Source of the DNA: VRUE01 sp963716735
Lineage (GTDB): Bacteria; Actinomycetota; Thermoleophilia; Solirubrobacterales; 70-9
Length of the DNA stretch: 64,000 nucleotides
NCBI GenBank assembly: GCA_963716735.1
Contig: OY970321.1
Span: forward strand, 124,001-188,000
Direction: 5' to 3'
Part shown: positions 15,333-23,989 of the stretch, in pieces
Layout: each line of letters starts with the position of its first letter
Position numbering within the stretch: the first letter of the stretch is position 1
Made by a program: the position numbers and the translations under genes
Notes under the pieces: model-generated
Seen by the model: only the letters and a program-made list of their open reading frames with translations
Told to the model about the DNA's origin: nothing
The model's database searches: none

Positions 15333-17624
15333 TTGAGTTCCGTGCGCCGGATCACCTTCTCGCGGAACTACACGCTCTCCCTCTCCCGCACCTGCCAGTG
15401 CTACTGCAAGTATTGCGCCTTCGCGACGCACAAAGCTCATATCTACTCTCCGGATGAGGTTGAAGCTCGCTTAGACGAGGCAGAACGACGGAACGCCAAG
15501 GAGCTCCTCGTGCTTACGGGCGAGCGCCCCGAGGTCAATCCGGCGGTTGCCGCGCATTTAAGTGAGTGGGGGCACCCAGACTTCACTTCCTACGTCGTCT
15601 GGGCCTGTGAGCGGGCGCTGGAGCGCGGCATCCTGCCGCATACGAACATCGGCGTGCTCGGCCACGATGACCTTGCTCGCTTGCGAGAGGTGACTGCGTC
15701 TCAGGGCTTGATGCTTGAGTCGGTTTCCGAGCGCCTTATGGAGACCGTGCACGCAGGTTCGCCGACCAAGCACCCGGCGAAGCGACTGGCAACGATTCAG
15801 GCTGCAGGGGAACTCAAGATTCCCTTCACCAGCGGAATCTTGGTAGGCATCGGCGAGACGCAGGACGAGCAGGTCGAATCGCTTGAAGCTCTCGCTGACC
15901 TTCACCGCGAATACGGCCACATCCAGGAGATCATCCTCCAGAACTTCGTCCCACACCCTCGCTACTACGGCCAGGAGGTGGCGGACATCGCTGACGCGGC
16001 GTCGCGGGAGCGTTGGACGGAGGATGGGGGTGTCCCTCCGCGCAGCGGCGTCCTCTTTTTCGCCCCACCGACATCCTCGGACGGCCACCCAAGCTCCCTG
16101 GCGAAAAACCCAGCAAGCGGAGGGACACCCCCATCCTCCGTCCCCTCATGGGCAAGTCCCGTCAGCATCGACGACATCAAGCGCTTGATCCGGGAGTGCA
16201 AACGCTTGATGCCGGATGTCGGGGTTCAGGTGCCGCCGAACCTCTCGGACGCTTGGGCCGAGCTGGTCGAGGCCGGTGCAACCGATCTGGGTGGGCTGTC
16301 GGCCAACGGAGACCACATCTCTCCCGAGCACGCATTCCCTAGCCCGCATGAGGTGAGGAAGGGGCTGGCACCGAAGGGCTACGCACTTACCGAGCGACTT
16401 TGCGTCTACCCCCAATACATGGACTCCGAGTGGATGGAGCAAGGCGTTCTCGATGTGATCAAGCTGAAGTATTGGAGCTTCATTCCGCGGCGGGGTTCCG
16501 GGCGGCGCAGCGAAGAGCAGATCGATTCCCAATTGGCGCCGCGGGCGATCGAGAAGGGGCGGGACGGGGTCGAGCTGAGCGAGGACGAGCTGACGGCGCT
16601 GTTTGCTGAGACCAGGCCAGAGGTGATTGAGGAGATGCGGGCCGCTGCGGATGAGCTTCGTGAGGAGCTTGCTGGAGACACGGCGACCTTTGTGGTCAAC
16701 CGCAACATCAACTTCACCAACATATGCGTCGTCGGTTGTGCGTTCTGCGGGTTCGGCCAGGGGAAGCGCTCACCCGATGCCTATGAGGTCTCCGAGGAGG
16801 ACTTCGCGGCGCGGATCCAGGAAGCGGTTGAATTCGGTGCCACCGAGATCTGCATGCAGGGGGGGATCCACCCGGACCTGACCTTGGAGGAGTACGGCAA
16901 GTGGTTGCGGCTGGCGAAGGAGACGGCTCCGGACCTGCACCTGCACGCCTACTCGCCGATGGAGGTCCACTACATGTGCGAGCGCTCGGGCAAGGAGCCC
17001 GGCGAGGTATTCGAGTATCTGCTCGAGTGCGGCCTTGGTTCGACCCCCGGAACCGCCGCGGAGGTCCTCGACGACGGCGTCCGCCAGCGGATCTCTCCAA
17101 ACAAGCTGCCCGCCGATCGTTGGGTCGAGATCATCGAAGCCTCCCACCGAGCCGGGCTGCGCTCGACCTCGACCGTGATGTTCGGCCACATCGAGGAGCC
17201 GCGCGAGCTGGCCCGCCACATGCGGGTTGTGCGGGCCCTGCAGGAGCGGACCGGCGGCATCACCGAGTTCGTGCCGCTCAGCTTCATCCCCTTCAACACG
17301 ATGCTCGGCCGCACCCACGGGATCGAGGAGATCTCGGCGAGCGAGAACCTCAAGCACACCGCCGCCTTCCGCCTGGCCCTGGGGCGGACGATCCCCAACC
17401 TGCAGGCGAGCTGGGTGAAGATGGGCCTCGAGGCAGCGACCGAGGCCCTGCGCTGGGGGGTCAACGACCTCGGCGGCACCCTGATGGAGGAGAACATCTC
17501 CCGCATGGCGGGCTCCCAGCACGGCGTCCGGCTGGAGCCCGAGCAGCTGATCGAGGCGGCGCGCGCGGCCGGCCGCGTCCCGGCCCAGCGCACGACCCTG
17601 TACGAGGTCGTCGAGACCTATTAA
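15333..17624 (+). CDS. fbiC: FbiC: fused CofG/CofH F420 (FO) synthase
   Basis: 763 residues (TTG 15333; GTG 15342 is an alternative start). It makes 7,8-didemethyl-8-hydroxy-5-deazariboflavin, the F420 chromophore, from tyrosine and a ribityl-diaminouracil using two radical-SAM modules. Both Fe-S motifs are present: RTCQCYCKYCAF near residue 30 (CofG-type half) and ICVVGCAFCGFG near residue 465 (CofH-type half). Substrate segments include ILQNFVPHPRYYG and MQGGIHPDLTLEEYG. Residues 228-270 are not FbiC-like: they are encoded by a 129-bp perfect-armed palindrome at 16015-16143 inserted in frame just before SWASPVSIDDIKRL. The remaining F420 genes lie at 19.8-22.8 kb. The function is clear; whether the insert is tolerated is inferred from the open frame. 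Confidence 0.95.
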   Translation: MSSVRRITFSRNYTLSLSRTCQCYCKYCAFATHKAHIYSPDEVEARLDEAERRNAKELLVLTGERPEVNPAVAAHLSEWGHPDFTSYVVWACERALERGILPHTNIGVLGHDDLARLREVTASQGLMLESVSERLMETVHAGSPTKHPAKRLATIQAAGELKIPFTSGILVGIGETQDEQVESLEALADLHREYGHIQEIILQNFVPHPRYYGQEVADIADAASRERWTEDGGVPPRSGVLFFAPPTSSDGHPSSLAKNPASGGTPPSSVPSWASPVSIDDIKRLIRECKRLMPDVGVQVPPNLSDAWAELVEAGATDLGGLSANGDHISPEHAFPSPHEVRKGLAPKGYALTERLCVYPQYMDSEWMEQGVLDVIKLKYWSFIPRRGSGRRSEEQIDSQLAPRAIEKGRDGVELSEDELTALFAETRPEVIEEMRAAADELREELAGDTATFVVNRNINFTNICVVGCAFCGFGQGKRSPDAYEVSEEDFAARIQEAVEFGATEICMQGGIHPDLTLEEYGKWLRLAKETAPDLHLHAYSPMEVHYMCERSGKEPGEVFEYLLECGLGSTPGTAAEVLDDGVRQRISPNKLPADRWVEIIEASHRAGLRSTSTVMFGHIEEPRELARHMRVVRALQERTGGITEFVPLSFIPFNTMLGRTHGIEEISASENLKHTAAFRLALGRTIPNLQASWVKMGLEAATEALRWGVNDLGGTLMEENISRMAGSQHGVRLEPEQLIEAARAAGRVPAQRTTLYEVVETY
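16015..16143. repeat. Palindromic element inserted in frame in fbiC
   Basis: Arms 16015-16041 and 16117-16143 are perfect 27-base inverted repeats. Inside them a second stem TTTTTCGCC/GGCGAAAAA (16056-16064, 16100-16108) closes an apical region of about 35 bases. The total is 129 bp (43 codons), with no stop in the fbiC frame. The translated arms read as similar Gly-Gly-Val/Thr-Pro-Pro peptides. The core closely parallels the element at 19694-19806, while the outer arms are different. Confidence 0.85.
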
Positions 17625-17706
17625 GTACCTGACTGGACGTTTGATCTAGCGATAGAGTGAGCAGATCGCTTCGCGTTCCGTAGCGGCGGGGAATGGGTTC
17701 CCAGGG

Positions 17707-18702
17707 TTGGCGGTCGTCTCTGCGATCGCTCTGCTTGGCGCGCTCGGACTCGCTGCGCTGCTCATCGTTCAGCCATGGGCGTCGAGTTCGGTTGGTCCCC
17801 GGGTGAGCGTCGCTTCCGGAATCGGAATCGGCCTGGGCGACTCGGTGGCGGTCCCATCGGGCAAGCGACTCGCCGTCGCGCCCGCACGCCCGGCAACGGG
17901 TGGGACGCAGGCCCTCGTCGCGGAGGGGAGGGAGGCATCGAATGGCACGGGCGCTGGGCCGCCACAGCCGGCCATTGCCCCAGTTCGCGTCGTTGCGGGT
18001 CCGCGGCCGGCGGCCGCACATGAGGTGTCACCGGCGCCGCCCCCAGCTCAACCTTCGCCTGCGCCGCAGCCCTCTCCGGCCCCGGCTGCGGTGCCGGTGG
18101 CCGCGCCAACCCCATCGCCCGCTCCGGCAGCGGTCCCGGCGCCGCCTGTCGGCGGCGTGATCGGTGGTCATCCGCCTGGCCCTGTCGGTGCCGGGTCGGG
18201 CCCGATCGGGGGCGGGGGAGACGAAGCGATCGAAGTTCACGACGGCGACGAGTACGCGCTCGCCTTCACCTTCCTCATCCAGCCGACCGTCTACAGAGCT
18301 CCGGGGGATGAAAACCTGATCGTGCGGTTCAGCGGCAGCGGGGTCGAAGACCCCAGCTTTGGACTGCAGCTCTGGGACGACGGCAGCGGCACCGAGCGAG
18401 GGCTCTGGTCCAGCGGCGATGCGATGGGCGGCGAACGCTTCCTTGCTCCGCTCGCCGAGGGCGTCCCCCATGAAGCGGTGCTCTGCTTCAAGGCTTCGAG
18501 CGATGCCGACGGCTTCTACCTGCTACTTCTCGATGGTCAGCCGGTCGATGCGCGCGCCTGGGTCAGCTTGATCGATTCCGGGAGCGGCGACGCTCAGGTC
18601 GACGTCGGGCTCTTCCGCGATGGCGAACCCGTTGCCGGCACTTCGGATGTCCTCTTTGGTCCGACCCGACTTGGCGACACCCTGGAGTCCGTTCTACCCT
18701 GA
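17707..18702 (+). CDS. Membrane-anchored protein with Pro/Ala linker and beta-rich C-domain
   Basis: About 331 residues; TTG 17707 is used but the true start is uncertain and could lie slightly upstream. A hydrophobic N-terminal helix (VVSAIALLGALGLAALLIV) is followed by a long Pro/Ala/Ser-rich linker (about residues 95-170) and a C-terminal domain of about 150 residues (LAFTFLIQPTVYRAPGDE, VLCFKASSDADGFYLLLLDG) that looks like a jelly-roll/lectin-like fold. It is probably anchored in the membrane with the domain reaching across the cell wall. It ends 4 bp before the dehydrogenase start. No function recognised. Confidence 0.6.
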   Translation: MAVVSAIALLGALGLAALLIVQPWASSSVGPRVSVASGIGIGLGDSVAVPSGKRLAVAPARPATGGTQALVAEGREASNGTGAGPPQPAIAPVRVVAGPRPAAAHEVSPAPPPAQPSPAPQPSPAPAAVPVAAPTPSPAPAAVPAPPVGGVIGGHPPGPVGAGSGPIGGGGDEAIEVHDGDEYALAFTFLIQPTVYRAPGDENLIVRFSGSGVEDPSFGLQLWDDGSGTERGLWSSGDAMGGERFLAPLAEGVPHEAVLCFKASSDADGFYLLLLDGQPVDARAWVSLIDSGSGDAQVDVGLFRDGEPVAGTSDVLFGPTRLGDTLESVLP

Positions 18703-18706
18703 GTCG

Positions 18707-19693
18707 ATGCGGGCGATGGTCCTGGAGCGGCAGCGTGAGCCTCTGCGGCTCACCGAGCTGCCCGACCCGGAGCCAGGTCCCGGACAGGTGCTGCTCGCCG
18801 TGGCTGCCTGCGGCGTCTGCCGCACCGACCTGCACATCGTCGACGGCGAGCTGAGCGAGCCGAAGCTGCCGCTCGTCCCCGGTCACCAGATCGTCGGTAC
18901 CGTGGCCGGGCTCGGGGAGGGTGCCGAGCGCTTTGCCTTTGGCGAGCGGGTCGGGGTTCCCTGGCTGGGCTGGGCCTGCGGCATCTGCCGTTACTGCGTC
19001 AGCGGCCGCGAGAACCTCTGTGACCGCGCCCGCTTCACCGGCTATGACGTCGACGGTGGCTACGCCGAGCTGGCGGTAGCCGACGAGCGCTTCTGCTTCT
19101 CGCTTCCACCCGACATGTCCGATGAGGGGGTCGCACCGTTGCTCTGCGCCGGGCTGATCGGCTACCGGGCACTGCGCCTGGTCGGAGAGGCGGAGCGAAT
19201 CGGCTTCTACGGCTTCGGCGCCTCAGCTCACATCCTCTGCCAGCTCGCGGTTCACCAGGGCCGACGCGTATTCGTCTTTACCCGCGAGGGCGACGAGGAC
19301 GGCCAGGCGTTTGCACGCAGCCTCGGCGCCGAGTGGGTCGGCGCCTCCGGGGAGGCGCCGCCGGAGGAGCTCGACGGGGCGATCGTCTTTGCCCCGGTCG
19401 GATCGCTGATGATCGATGCATTGCGCGTAAGCGCCAAGGGCGCCCGCATCGTCAGCGCCGGTATCCATATGAGCGACATCCCAGCATTTCCCTACGAGAT
19501 CCTCTGGGGCGAGCGCTCGTTAAGCTCGGTTGCGAACCTGACGCGTCAGGACGGCGAAGAGTTTCTTGCTCTGGCTCCACAGGTCCCGATCCACACCCAG
19601 GTCGAGGTCCACCCCTTGGAGGCTGTCAACGACGCGATCGATTCGATCCGAACCGGCGCCCTCAAAGGTGCCGCAGTGCTTCGCATCAAGTGA
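18707..19693 (+). CDS. Zinc-dependent alcohol dehydrogenase family protein
   Basis: 328 residues from ATG 18707. Catalytic zinc ligands are seen in ACGVCRTDLHIVDGEL (Cys) and VPGHQIVGTV (His-Glu-type), and the structural zinc Cys cluster in GWACGICRYCVSGRENLCD. The nucleotide region is unusual: FYGFGASAHILCQLAVHQG replaces the standard GxGxxG with GFGASA, as in a subgroup of these dehydrogenases. It would oxidise or reduce a small alcohol/aldehyde with NAD(P). The stop codon abuts the palindrome at 19694-19806 that separates it from the convergent cofE. Confidence 0.87.
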   Translation: MRAMVLERQREPLRLTELPDPEPGPGQVLLAVAACGVCRTDLHIVDGELSEPKLPLVPGHQIVGTVAGLGEGAERFAFGERVGVPWLGWACGICRYCVSGRENLCDRARFTGYDVDGGYAELAVADERFCFSLPPDMSDEGVAPLLCAGLIGYRALRLVGEAERIGFYGFGASAHILCQLAVHQGRRVFVFTREGDEDGQAFARSLGAEWVGASGEAPPEELDGAIVFAPVGSLMIDALRVSAKGARIVSAGIHMSDIPAFPYEILWGERSLSSVANLTRQDGEEFLALAPQVPIHTQVEVHPLEAVNDAIDSIRTGALKGAAVLRIK

Positions 19694-19806
19694 GGTCCAT
19701 CCCGGTAGGGGTGGAACGTCTTGTACTTTTTCGTTGAAAGCCAGAGGCGCCAGCTCAACTCCCTCTCCATCGAAAAAGTTAAGTGGAACCCCTACCGGGA
19801 TGGACC
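19694..19806. repeat. Palindromic element between convergent dehydrogenase and cofE
   Basis: Perfect 19-base arms GGTCCATCCCGGTAGGGGT (19694-19712) and its complement (19788-19806) are followed inward by an internal loop (12 and 8 bases) and a second stem ACTTTTTCG/CGAAAAAGT (19725-19733, 19771-19779). The inner part aligns with the element inside fbiC: same stem, same loop asymmetry (12-14 versus 8), and a shared AGGGAG...TTG...TGGC stretch on the minus strand. The outer arms do not match. It begins at the last base of one stop codon and ends 7 bp before the other gene, so it may also act as a two-way terminator. Confidence 0.8.
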
Positions 19807-19812
19807 GCAACC

Positions 19813-20559
19813 TCAGCGGAACAAATCGTCATCCTTGGGACGGTGGAGGGCTGCGGCGCCCAGGCCGTCGTCCGAGCTGACGTGGCGCTCCAGGCCACGG
19901 ACGATTACCACGGGGACGCGGCTCACCTTGTCGCGCACCAGGTCAGATGCTGCCGCGGCCTCGTCGGCGATTGCTATCTCGGTCGCTTCCAGCTTGCGGC
20001 CGCTGGTGTCGGCTCGGCCGCGCCAGTCGTCCAGGGGGGCGATGCCGGCGCAGCCGATCGCGACCTCGGCCTGGCCGAGGCGCCAGGCGCGGCCGAAGCT
20101 GTCGGAGACGATCACCGCGGGGACCGTGCCGGTCGTGGCGTGGATCTCGGTGCGGATGCGCCGCGCTGAGGCATCGGGGTCTTCGGGCAGCAGTGAGACG
20201 GTGTTCTCCTCCGGCAGGTTCGAGGTGTCGATGCCGGCGTTGGCGCAGACGAAGCCGTGGTGCGTCTCGACGATCAGCACGCCGCGCTCGGCCCGCAGCA
20301 CCTCGCGACTCTGGCTGAGGATCAGCTCGACCAGTGCCGGCTCCTTGCCGAGCAAGGCGGCGAGGCGCCGCGCCTCACTGCCGGGGATCATCGAGGAGAG
20401 CTTCTGGACCCGCCCCTCCGCCTTGGAGACGATCTTCTGCGAGACGACGACGACGTCGCCTTCGAGCAGCTCTGCGCTGGCGCCGATCTCAGCCCCGATC
20501 GACATCCCCGCGGAGAACTCGGGCAGGCCGGGGACGGGGATGACGTGCAGCTCGCTCAT
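19813..20559 (-). CDS. cofE: Coenzyme F420:L-glutamate ligase CofE
   Basis: 248 residues from ATG 20559, overlapping the cofC stop (ATGA). CofE adds gamma-linked glutamates to F420-0 using GTP. Family segments: VIPVPGLPEFSAGMSIGAE at the start, LEGDVVVVSQKIVSKAEGR, the metal-site stretch IVETHHGFVCANAGIDTSN and VSDSFGRAWRLGQAEVAIG. It lacks the C-terminal nitroreductase-like domain found in mycobacterial FbiB, so the dehydro-F420 reductase must be encoded elsewhere. It is the last gene of the fno-cofD-cofC-cofE transcript. Confidence 0.95.
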   Translation of the reverse strand: MSELHVIPVPGLPEFSAGMSIGAEIGASAELLEGDVVVVSQKIVSKAEGRVQKLSSMIPGSEARRLAALLGKEPALVELILSQSREVLRAERGVLIVETHHGFVCANAGIDTSNLPEENTVSLLPEDPDASARRIRTEIHATTGTVPAVIVSDSFGRAWRLGQAEVAIGCAGIAPLDDWRGRADTSGRKLEATEIAIADEAAAASDLVRDKVSRVPVVIVRGLERHVSSDDGLGAAALHRPKDDDLFR

Positions 20560-21200
20560 ATCCCGAGCGCCTTTGCCGTCCGCCGGGCGCGGCCCGCACC
20601 CCCTTCGTCGAGGACGCGGGTCAGGGCGACGACGTCGGCCGGAGTGTCGAGGTCGAGGGCGAGGGAGGGCAGCTCCTCGATCGCGTACGGCACGTCCGCT
20701 TGGCGCGCGGCGGCGACGTGGCGGGCGCAGCTGCCCTCGCCGAAGGCCGGCCGGATGGCACCGGGTGGGGCCAGGGCGAGGGCGTTGGTGCCGGTTCCGT
20801 GGCGGTCGGGGACGATCGCGACGAAGCGCTCCGGAAGACCGGTCAGGAGGCTGTCCAGCTCTTTCGGGTCGAGCAGCGGGCAGTCGCCGGGAAGGAGGAC
20901 GACGCAATCGGCGCCGTCCGCTTCGGCGCGGGCGATTCCCGCCAGGGCCGCCACCACGTGGCCTGCGTCGGCGGGGTCGGGAAGCACCTCCGCAGTGCTC
21001 GCCGCGACGATCTCCTGCGCCCCCGGGTCGCCGCTGACCACGATCGTCCGCTCGATCGAGCGGGCTCCGCCGATCGCCTCGAGCGCGTCCTCCAGCATGG
21101 CCGCGACCAGTGCTTCGCGTCGCTCGTCTTCGATCCCCGTGGCAAGGCGCTGCTTCGCTCCGGAGAAGCGCTTTACCGGCAGTACCGCGGTTGCTTTCAC
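20556..21200 (-). CDS. cofC: Phospholactate/phosphoenolpyruvate guanylyltransferase CofC (FbiD)
   Basis: 214 residues, a nucleotidyltransferase that activates 2-phospholactate or phosphoenolpyruvate with GTP during F420 assembly. The N-terminal VLPVKRFSGAKQRLA is the nucleotide-binding loop, and VVLLPGDCPLLDPKELDSLL carries the metal-binding Asp; VAIVPDRHGTGTNALALAPP is the family's base/acceptor region. It overlaps cofD (start) and cofE (end) by 4 bp each. Which of the two substrates is used cannot be read directly; actinobacterial enzymes often use PEP. Confidence 0.93.
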   Translation of the reverse strand: MKATAVLPVKRFSGAKQRLATGIEDERREALVAAMLEDALEAIGGARSIERTIVVSGDPGAQEIVAASTAEVLPDPADAGHVVAALAGIARAEADGADCVVLLPGDCPLLDPKELDSLLTGLPERFVAIVPDRHGTGTNALALAPPGAIRPAFGEGSCARHVAAARQADVPYAIEELPSLALDLDTPADVVALTRVLDEGGAGRARRTAKALGI

Positions 21201-22123
21201 TCTTCGGCGAGGGTAGCCGCGTAGTCGAGCACGATCCGTGCCAGCCGGGCGCGCCCGGCTGCGCCCTCCATCAGCGTCGCTGCGGCCAGCGTCGGGATCT
21301 CATCCGGCGGCGGATCGGGATCGCCCTCGTCGACGACCATCGCGTCGATCAGACCCGCGTACAGCGAGGCGACTCCCGCGGCGGTCGAGGGGCGACCGAG
21401 GGCCGCCATGAAGCGCTCGGTCGGTCCCTTGACGACGGCGCCGGCGACGAAGGGACTGACGGCGACCACGGGCGCCTCCGATGCGGCAATCGCCTCGCGC
21501 ATGCCGGGGATGGCGAGGATCGGCCCGATGCTGATCACCGGGTTCGACGGGCCGATCACGATCGCCTCGGCGTCCTTCAGGGCCGCCACCACCTCGGCGG
21601 TCGGCTCGGCCTCGGCGATTCCCTCTAGCTCTACGGCCTGCACCTCGGCGGCGCCACCGTCGAGGATCAAGTACTCCTGCAGGTCGCGTCGCCCGGCTTC
21701 GGTCAGCACCTTGGTCCGCACCGGCGCGTCGCTCATCGGCAGAACTCGCGCCTCGACGCCGAGCCCGCGGGAGATCTGCGCCTGTGCATCGGTTTGCCGC
21801 CCGCCCTCGTCGAGGAACTGGCGCCGGTAGAGGCAGGCGGCGAGGTCGCGGTCGGAGAGGCTGAACCAGTCCGGCGCGCCCAGCCGGGCGAGCCGCTCGA
21901 AGACGGTGAAGGTGTCGTCGCGGATTCCCCAGCCGCGCTCGGCGTCGATCTCGCCGCTGAGCCAGTAGGTGACGAGGTCGGGGTCGGGGGAGACGTGTAC
22001 GCCGAGCACCTCGATGTCGTCGGCGGTGTTGGCGATCACCGTCAGATCGGCGCCGATCTCCTCCTGCATCCCGGCGCCGAGTTTGGCGCCGCCGGTGCCA
22101 CCGGCGAGCAGCGCGACCCTCAT
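21197..22123 (-). CDS. cofD: 2-phospho-L-lactate transferase CofD (FbiA)
   Basis: 308 residues. CofD joins the activated phospholactyl group to FO, giving F420-0 or dehydro-F420-0. Hallmarks: N-terminal ALLAGGTGGAKLGAGMQ, VIANTADDIEVLGVHVSPD, WFSLSDRDLAACLYRRQFL and VIGPSNPVISIGPILAIPG. It overlaps cofC by 4 bp and lies 16 bp after fno. The core length and motifs are typical. Confidence 0.95.
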   Translation of the reverse strand: MRVALLAGGTGGAKLGAGMQEEIGADLTVIANTADDIEVLGVHVSPDPDLVTYWLSGEIDAERGWGIRDDTFTVFERLARLGAPDWFSLSDRDLAACLYRRQFLDEGGRQTDAQAQISRGLGVEARVLPMSDAPVRTKVLTEAGRRDLQEYLILDGGAAEVQAVELEGIAEAEPTAEVVAALKDAEAIVIGPSNPVISIGPILAIPGMREAIAASEAPVVAVSPFVAGAVVKGPTERFMAALGRPSTAAGVASLYAGLIDAMVVDEGDPDPPPDEIPTLAAATLMEGAAGRARLARIVLDYAATLAEE

Positions 22124-22139
22124 CGCGGCCCGCTCCGCC

Positions 22140-22826
22140 TCACGCCCAGTGATCTCCCTCCGGGAGCCCGGTGAGCTTGATCCCGGCGTGGGTCTTGTAG
22201 CGGACGTTGACCGAAATCAGTAGCGGGGTCAGCTGCTCGACTATCCGCGCCGTCTCCAGCGGGCCGGCGTTGACCGGGTGCAGGCCGGGGATCAGCTCGA
22301 TCAGGCGGGCGACCCGCGCCTTGTCGGCCTTGCGGTCGCCGCAGATCAGCACGTCCTCGTCCAGCTCGGCCTCGGGATCGTTGAGGCTGGGGGCGCCGAC
22401 GGTGTGCAGGGCGGCGACCACGGTGACCCCGTCCGGCACCATCTCCTGCGCCTGCTGCGCCGCCGACCCTTGCCAGACGCCCAGGGTCCGGGTCGCTTTG
22501 CCGCTCACCGCCGCGGCGAGGGGGACGGTGCAGTCGACCAGGATCTGGCTGGGCTGCAGCGCCTCGCGCAGGTTGTTCAGGTTCTCCGACTGGGCCCGGA
22601 AGGGGACGGTGAGGAAGACGACCTCGGCCCGTTTCGCGGCCTCCTCGTTGAGCAGGCCCTCGACCTCCGCGCCGGGCACGGCCTCGCGCAGCTTCGCCGC
22701 CGCCTCCTCGGCTCGCTCCGCCGAGCGCGAGCCGAGCACGACCGGTCGCCCCGCCTTTGCCCAGCGCAGGGCGAGGCCGGCGCCGAGGGCGCCGGTGCCA
22801 CCGACGATCGGGATCGGTTCGCTCAC
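22140..22826 (-). CDS. fno: F420H2:NADP+ oxidoreductase
   Basis: 228 residues from GTG 22826. It moves hydride between F420 and NADP, linking the F420 pool to NADPH. The Rossmann start IPIVGGTGALGAGLALRWAK, NADP-preferring VVLGSRSAERAEE, VVFLTVPFRAQSENL and HTVGAPSLNDPEAELDEDVL match the archaeal/actinobacterial Fno family. It leads the minus-strand F420 operon and is divergent from an SDR gene, with a 28-bp promoter gap. Carrying the F420-reducing enzyme with the F420 biosynthetic genes is a coherent arrangement. Confidence 0.92.
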   Translation of the reverse strand: MSEPIPIVGGTGALGAGLALRWAKAGRPVVLGSRSAERAEEAAAKLREAVPGAEVEGLLNEEAAKRAEVVFLTVPFRAQSENLNNLREALQPSQILVDCTVPLAAAVSGKATRTLGVWQGSAAQQAQEMVPDGVTVVAALHTVGAPSLNDPEAELDEDVLICGDRKADKARVARLIELIPGLHPVNAGPLETARIVEQLTPLLISVNVRYKTHAGIKLTGLPEGDHWA

Positions 22827-22854
22827 GAGCGCGCCAGTCTATGCTGCGCGGCGT

Positions 22855-23589
22855 ATGAGGCTGGAGGGACGAAAGGCGCTGGTCACCGGCGGCGCGAGCG
22901 GAATCGGCGCGGCGATCGCGGCGCGGCTCGCCGCCGAGGGCGCGGAGGTCTGGGTCGGCGACATCGACACCGAGGGCGCCGAGCGCATCGCCGGTGAGGT
23001 CAACGGCCACGCGCTGGCACTTGACGTGACCGATCTCGACTCGGCCGGGGCGGCGGTGGAGGAGATCGGGACCCTCGACGTGCTCGTCAACAACGCCGGC
23101 ACCGACGAGTTCGGCTTCTTCACCTACACGACGCCCGAGCAGTGGCAGAAGGTGCTCGCCGTCAACCTCGGCGGCGTCCTCAACTGCACCCACGCCGCCC
23201 TGCCGGGAATGCAGCAGGCCGGCTACGGCCGCATCGTCAGCCTCTCCTCGGAGGCGGGCCGGGTCGGCTCTAAGGGCTCGGCCGTCTACTCGGCCGCGAA
23301 GGGCGGCATCGTCGCCTTCATGAAGGCGATCGCCCGGGAGAATGCCCGCTACGGCATCACCGCCAACTCGATCGCCCCGGGGCCGATCGAGACGCCGCTG
23401 CTGATGGGCGCCAAGGAGTTCGGTGAGATCGGCGAGAAGGTGATCGAGACGATGAAAGCGAGCACGCAGATGAAGCGCCTCGGCCAGCCCGACGAGGTGG
23501 CCGCGGCAGTCGCTTTCCTGGCCTCGGACGACGCCACCTACGTCACGGGCGAGACCCTGGGCGTAAGCGGCGGCCTCGGGATGGTCTGA
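22855..23589 (+). CDS. Short-chain dehydrogenase/reductase
   Basis: 244 residues with the classical SDR fold: cofactor loop VTGGASGIGAAIAARLAAEG, NNAGTDEFG, catalytic Ser in VSLSSEAGRVGSKGSAVYSA and Tyr-x3-Lys as YSAAKGG. An Asp-x-Asp after strand two (VGDIDTEG) favours NAD(H). The C-terminal GETLGVSGGLGMV is FabG-like. It is likely a 3-hydroxyacyl-CoA/alcohol dehydrogenase in the acyl-CoA cluster; its stop overlaps the thioesterase start (TGATG). Confidence 0.9.
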   Translation: MRLEGRKALVTGGASGIGAAIAARLAAEGAEVWVGDIDTEGAERIAGEVNGHALALDVTDLDSAGAAVEEIGTLDVLVNNAGTDEFGFFTYTTPEQWQKVLAVNLGGVLNCTHAALPGMQQAGYGRIVSLSSEAGRVGSKGSAVYSAAKGGIVAFMKAIARENARYGITANSIAPGPIETPLLMGAKEFGEIGEKVIETMKASTQMKRLGQPDEVAAAVAFLASDDATYVTGETLGVSGGLGMV

Positions 23590-23978
23590 TGGCTGAGGCC
23601 GAGCCGGGCCTCGCGCCCGGGATCGAGCGCAGCGACGAGTTCACGGTCGCGCCGCCGCTGGTCACCGACGTCGGCGGCACGATCGGCACGGGCGTCCTCT
23701 CGACGCCGGGGATGATCGGGATGATGGAGGGCAGCGCCTCGACGCTGGCCTACGAGCACCTGCCGGAGGGCCAGGCGACCGTCGGCTTCGAGGTCTGCGT
23801 CAAGCATGTGGCCGCCGCCGGCGAGGGCGCGATCTGCCGGACCCACGCCACCCTGCGTGAGGTCGTCGACGGCCGCAAGCTCCGCTTCGACGTCGAGGTC
23901 ACCGAAGGCGAGCGGACGATCGGCGTCGGCACCCACGAGCGGCGGGTGGTGGGCCAGGCCGGCCCGCCGACGGCGTAG
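23589..23978 (+). CDS. Hotdog-fold thioesterase (FlK-like)
   Basis: 129 residues. GVLSTPGMIGMMEGSAST followed by LPEGQATVGFEVCVKHVAAA matches the fluoroacetyl-CoA thioesterase-like hotdog family, in which Thr, Glu and His act in catalysis; all three are present in order. General members of the family hydrolyse varied acyl-CoAs, so fluoroacetate resistance should not be assumed. It is coupled to the SDR and precedes HMG-CoA lyase by 11 bp. Confidence 0.8.
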   Translation: MAEAEPGLAPGIERSDEFTVAPPLVTDVGGTIGTGVLSTPGMIGMMEGSASTLAYEHLPEGQATVGFEVCVKHVAAAGEGAICRTHATLREVVDGRKLRFDVEVTEGERTIGVGTHERRVVGQAGPPTA

Positions 23979-23989
23979 CCTCGATCGGC

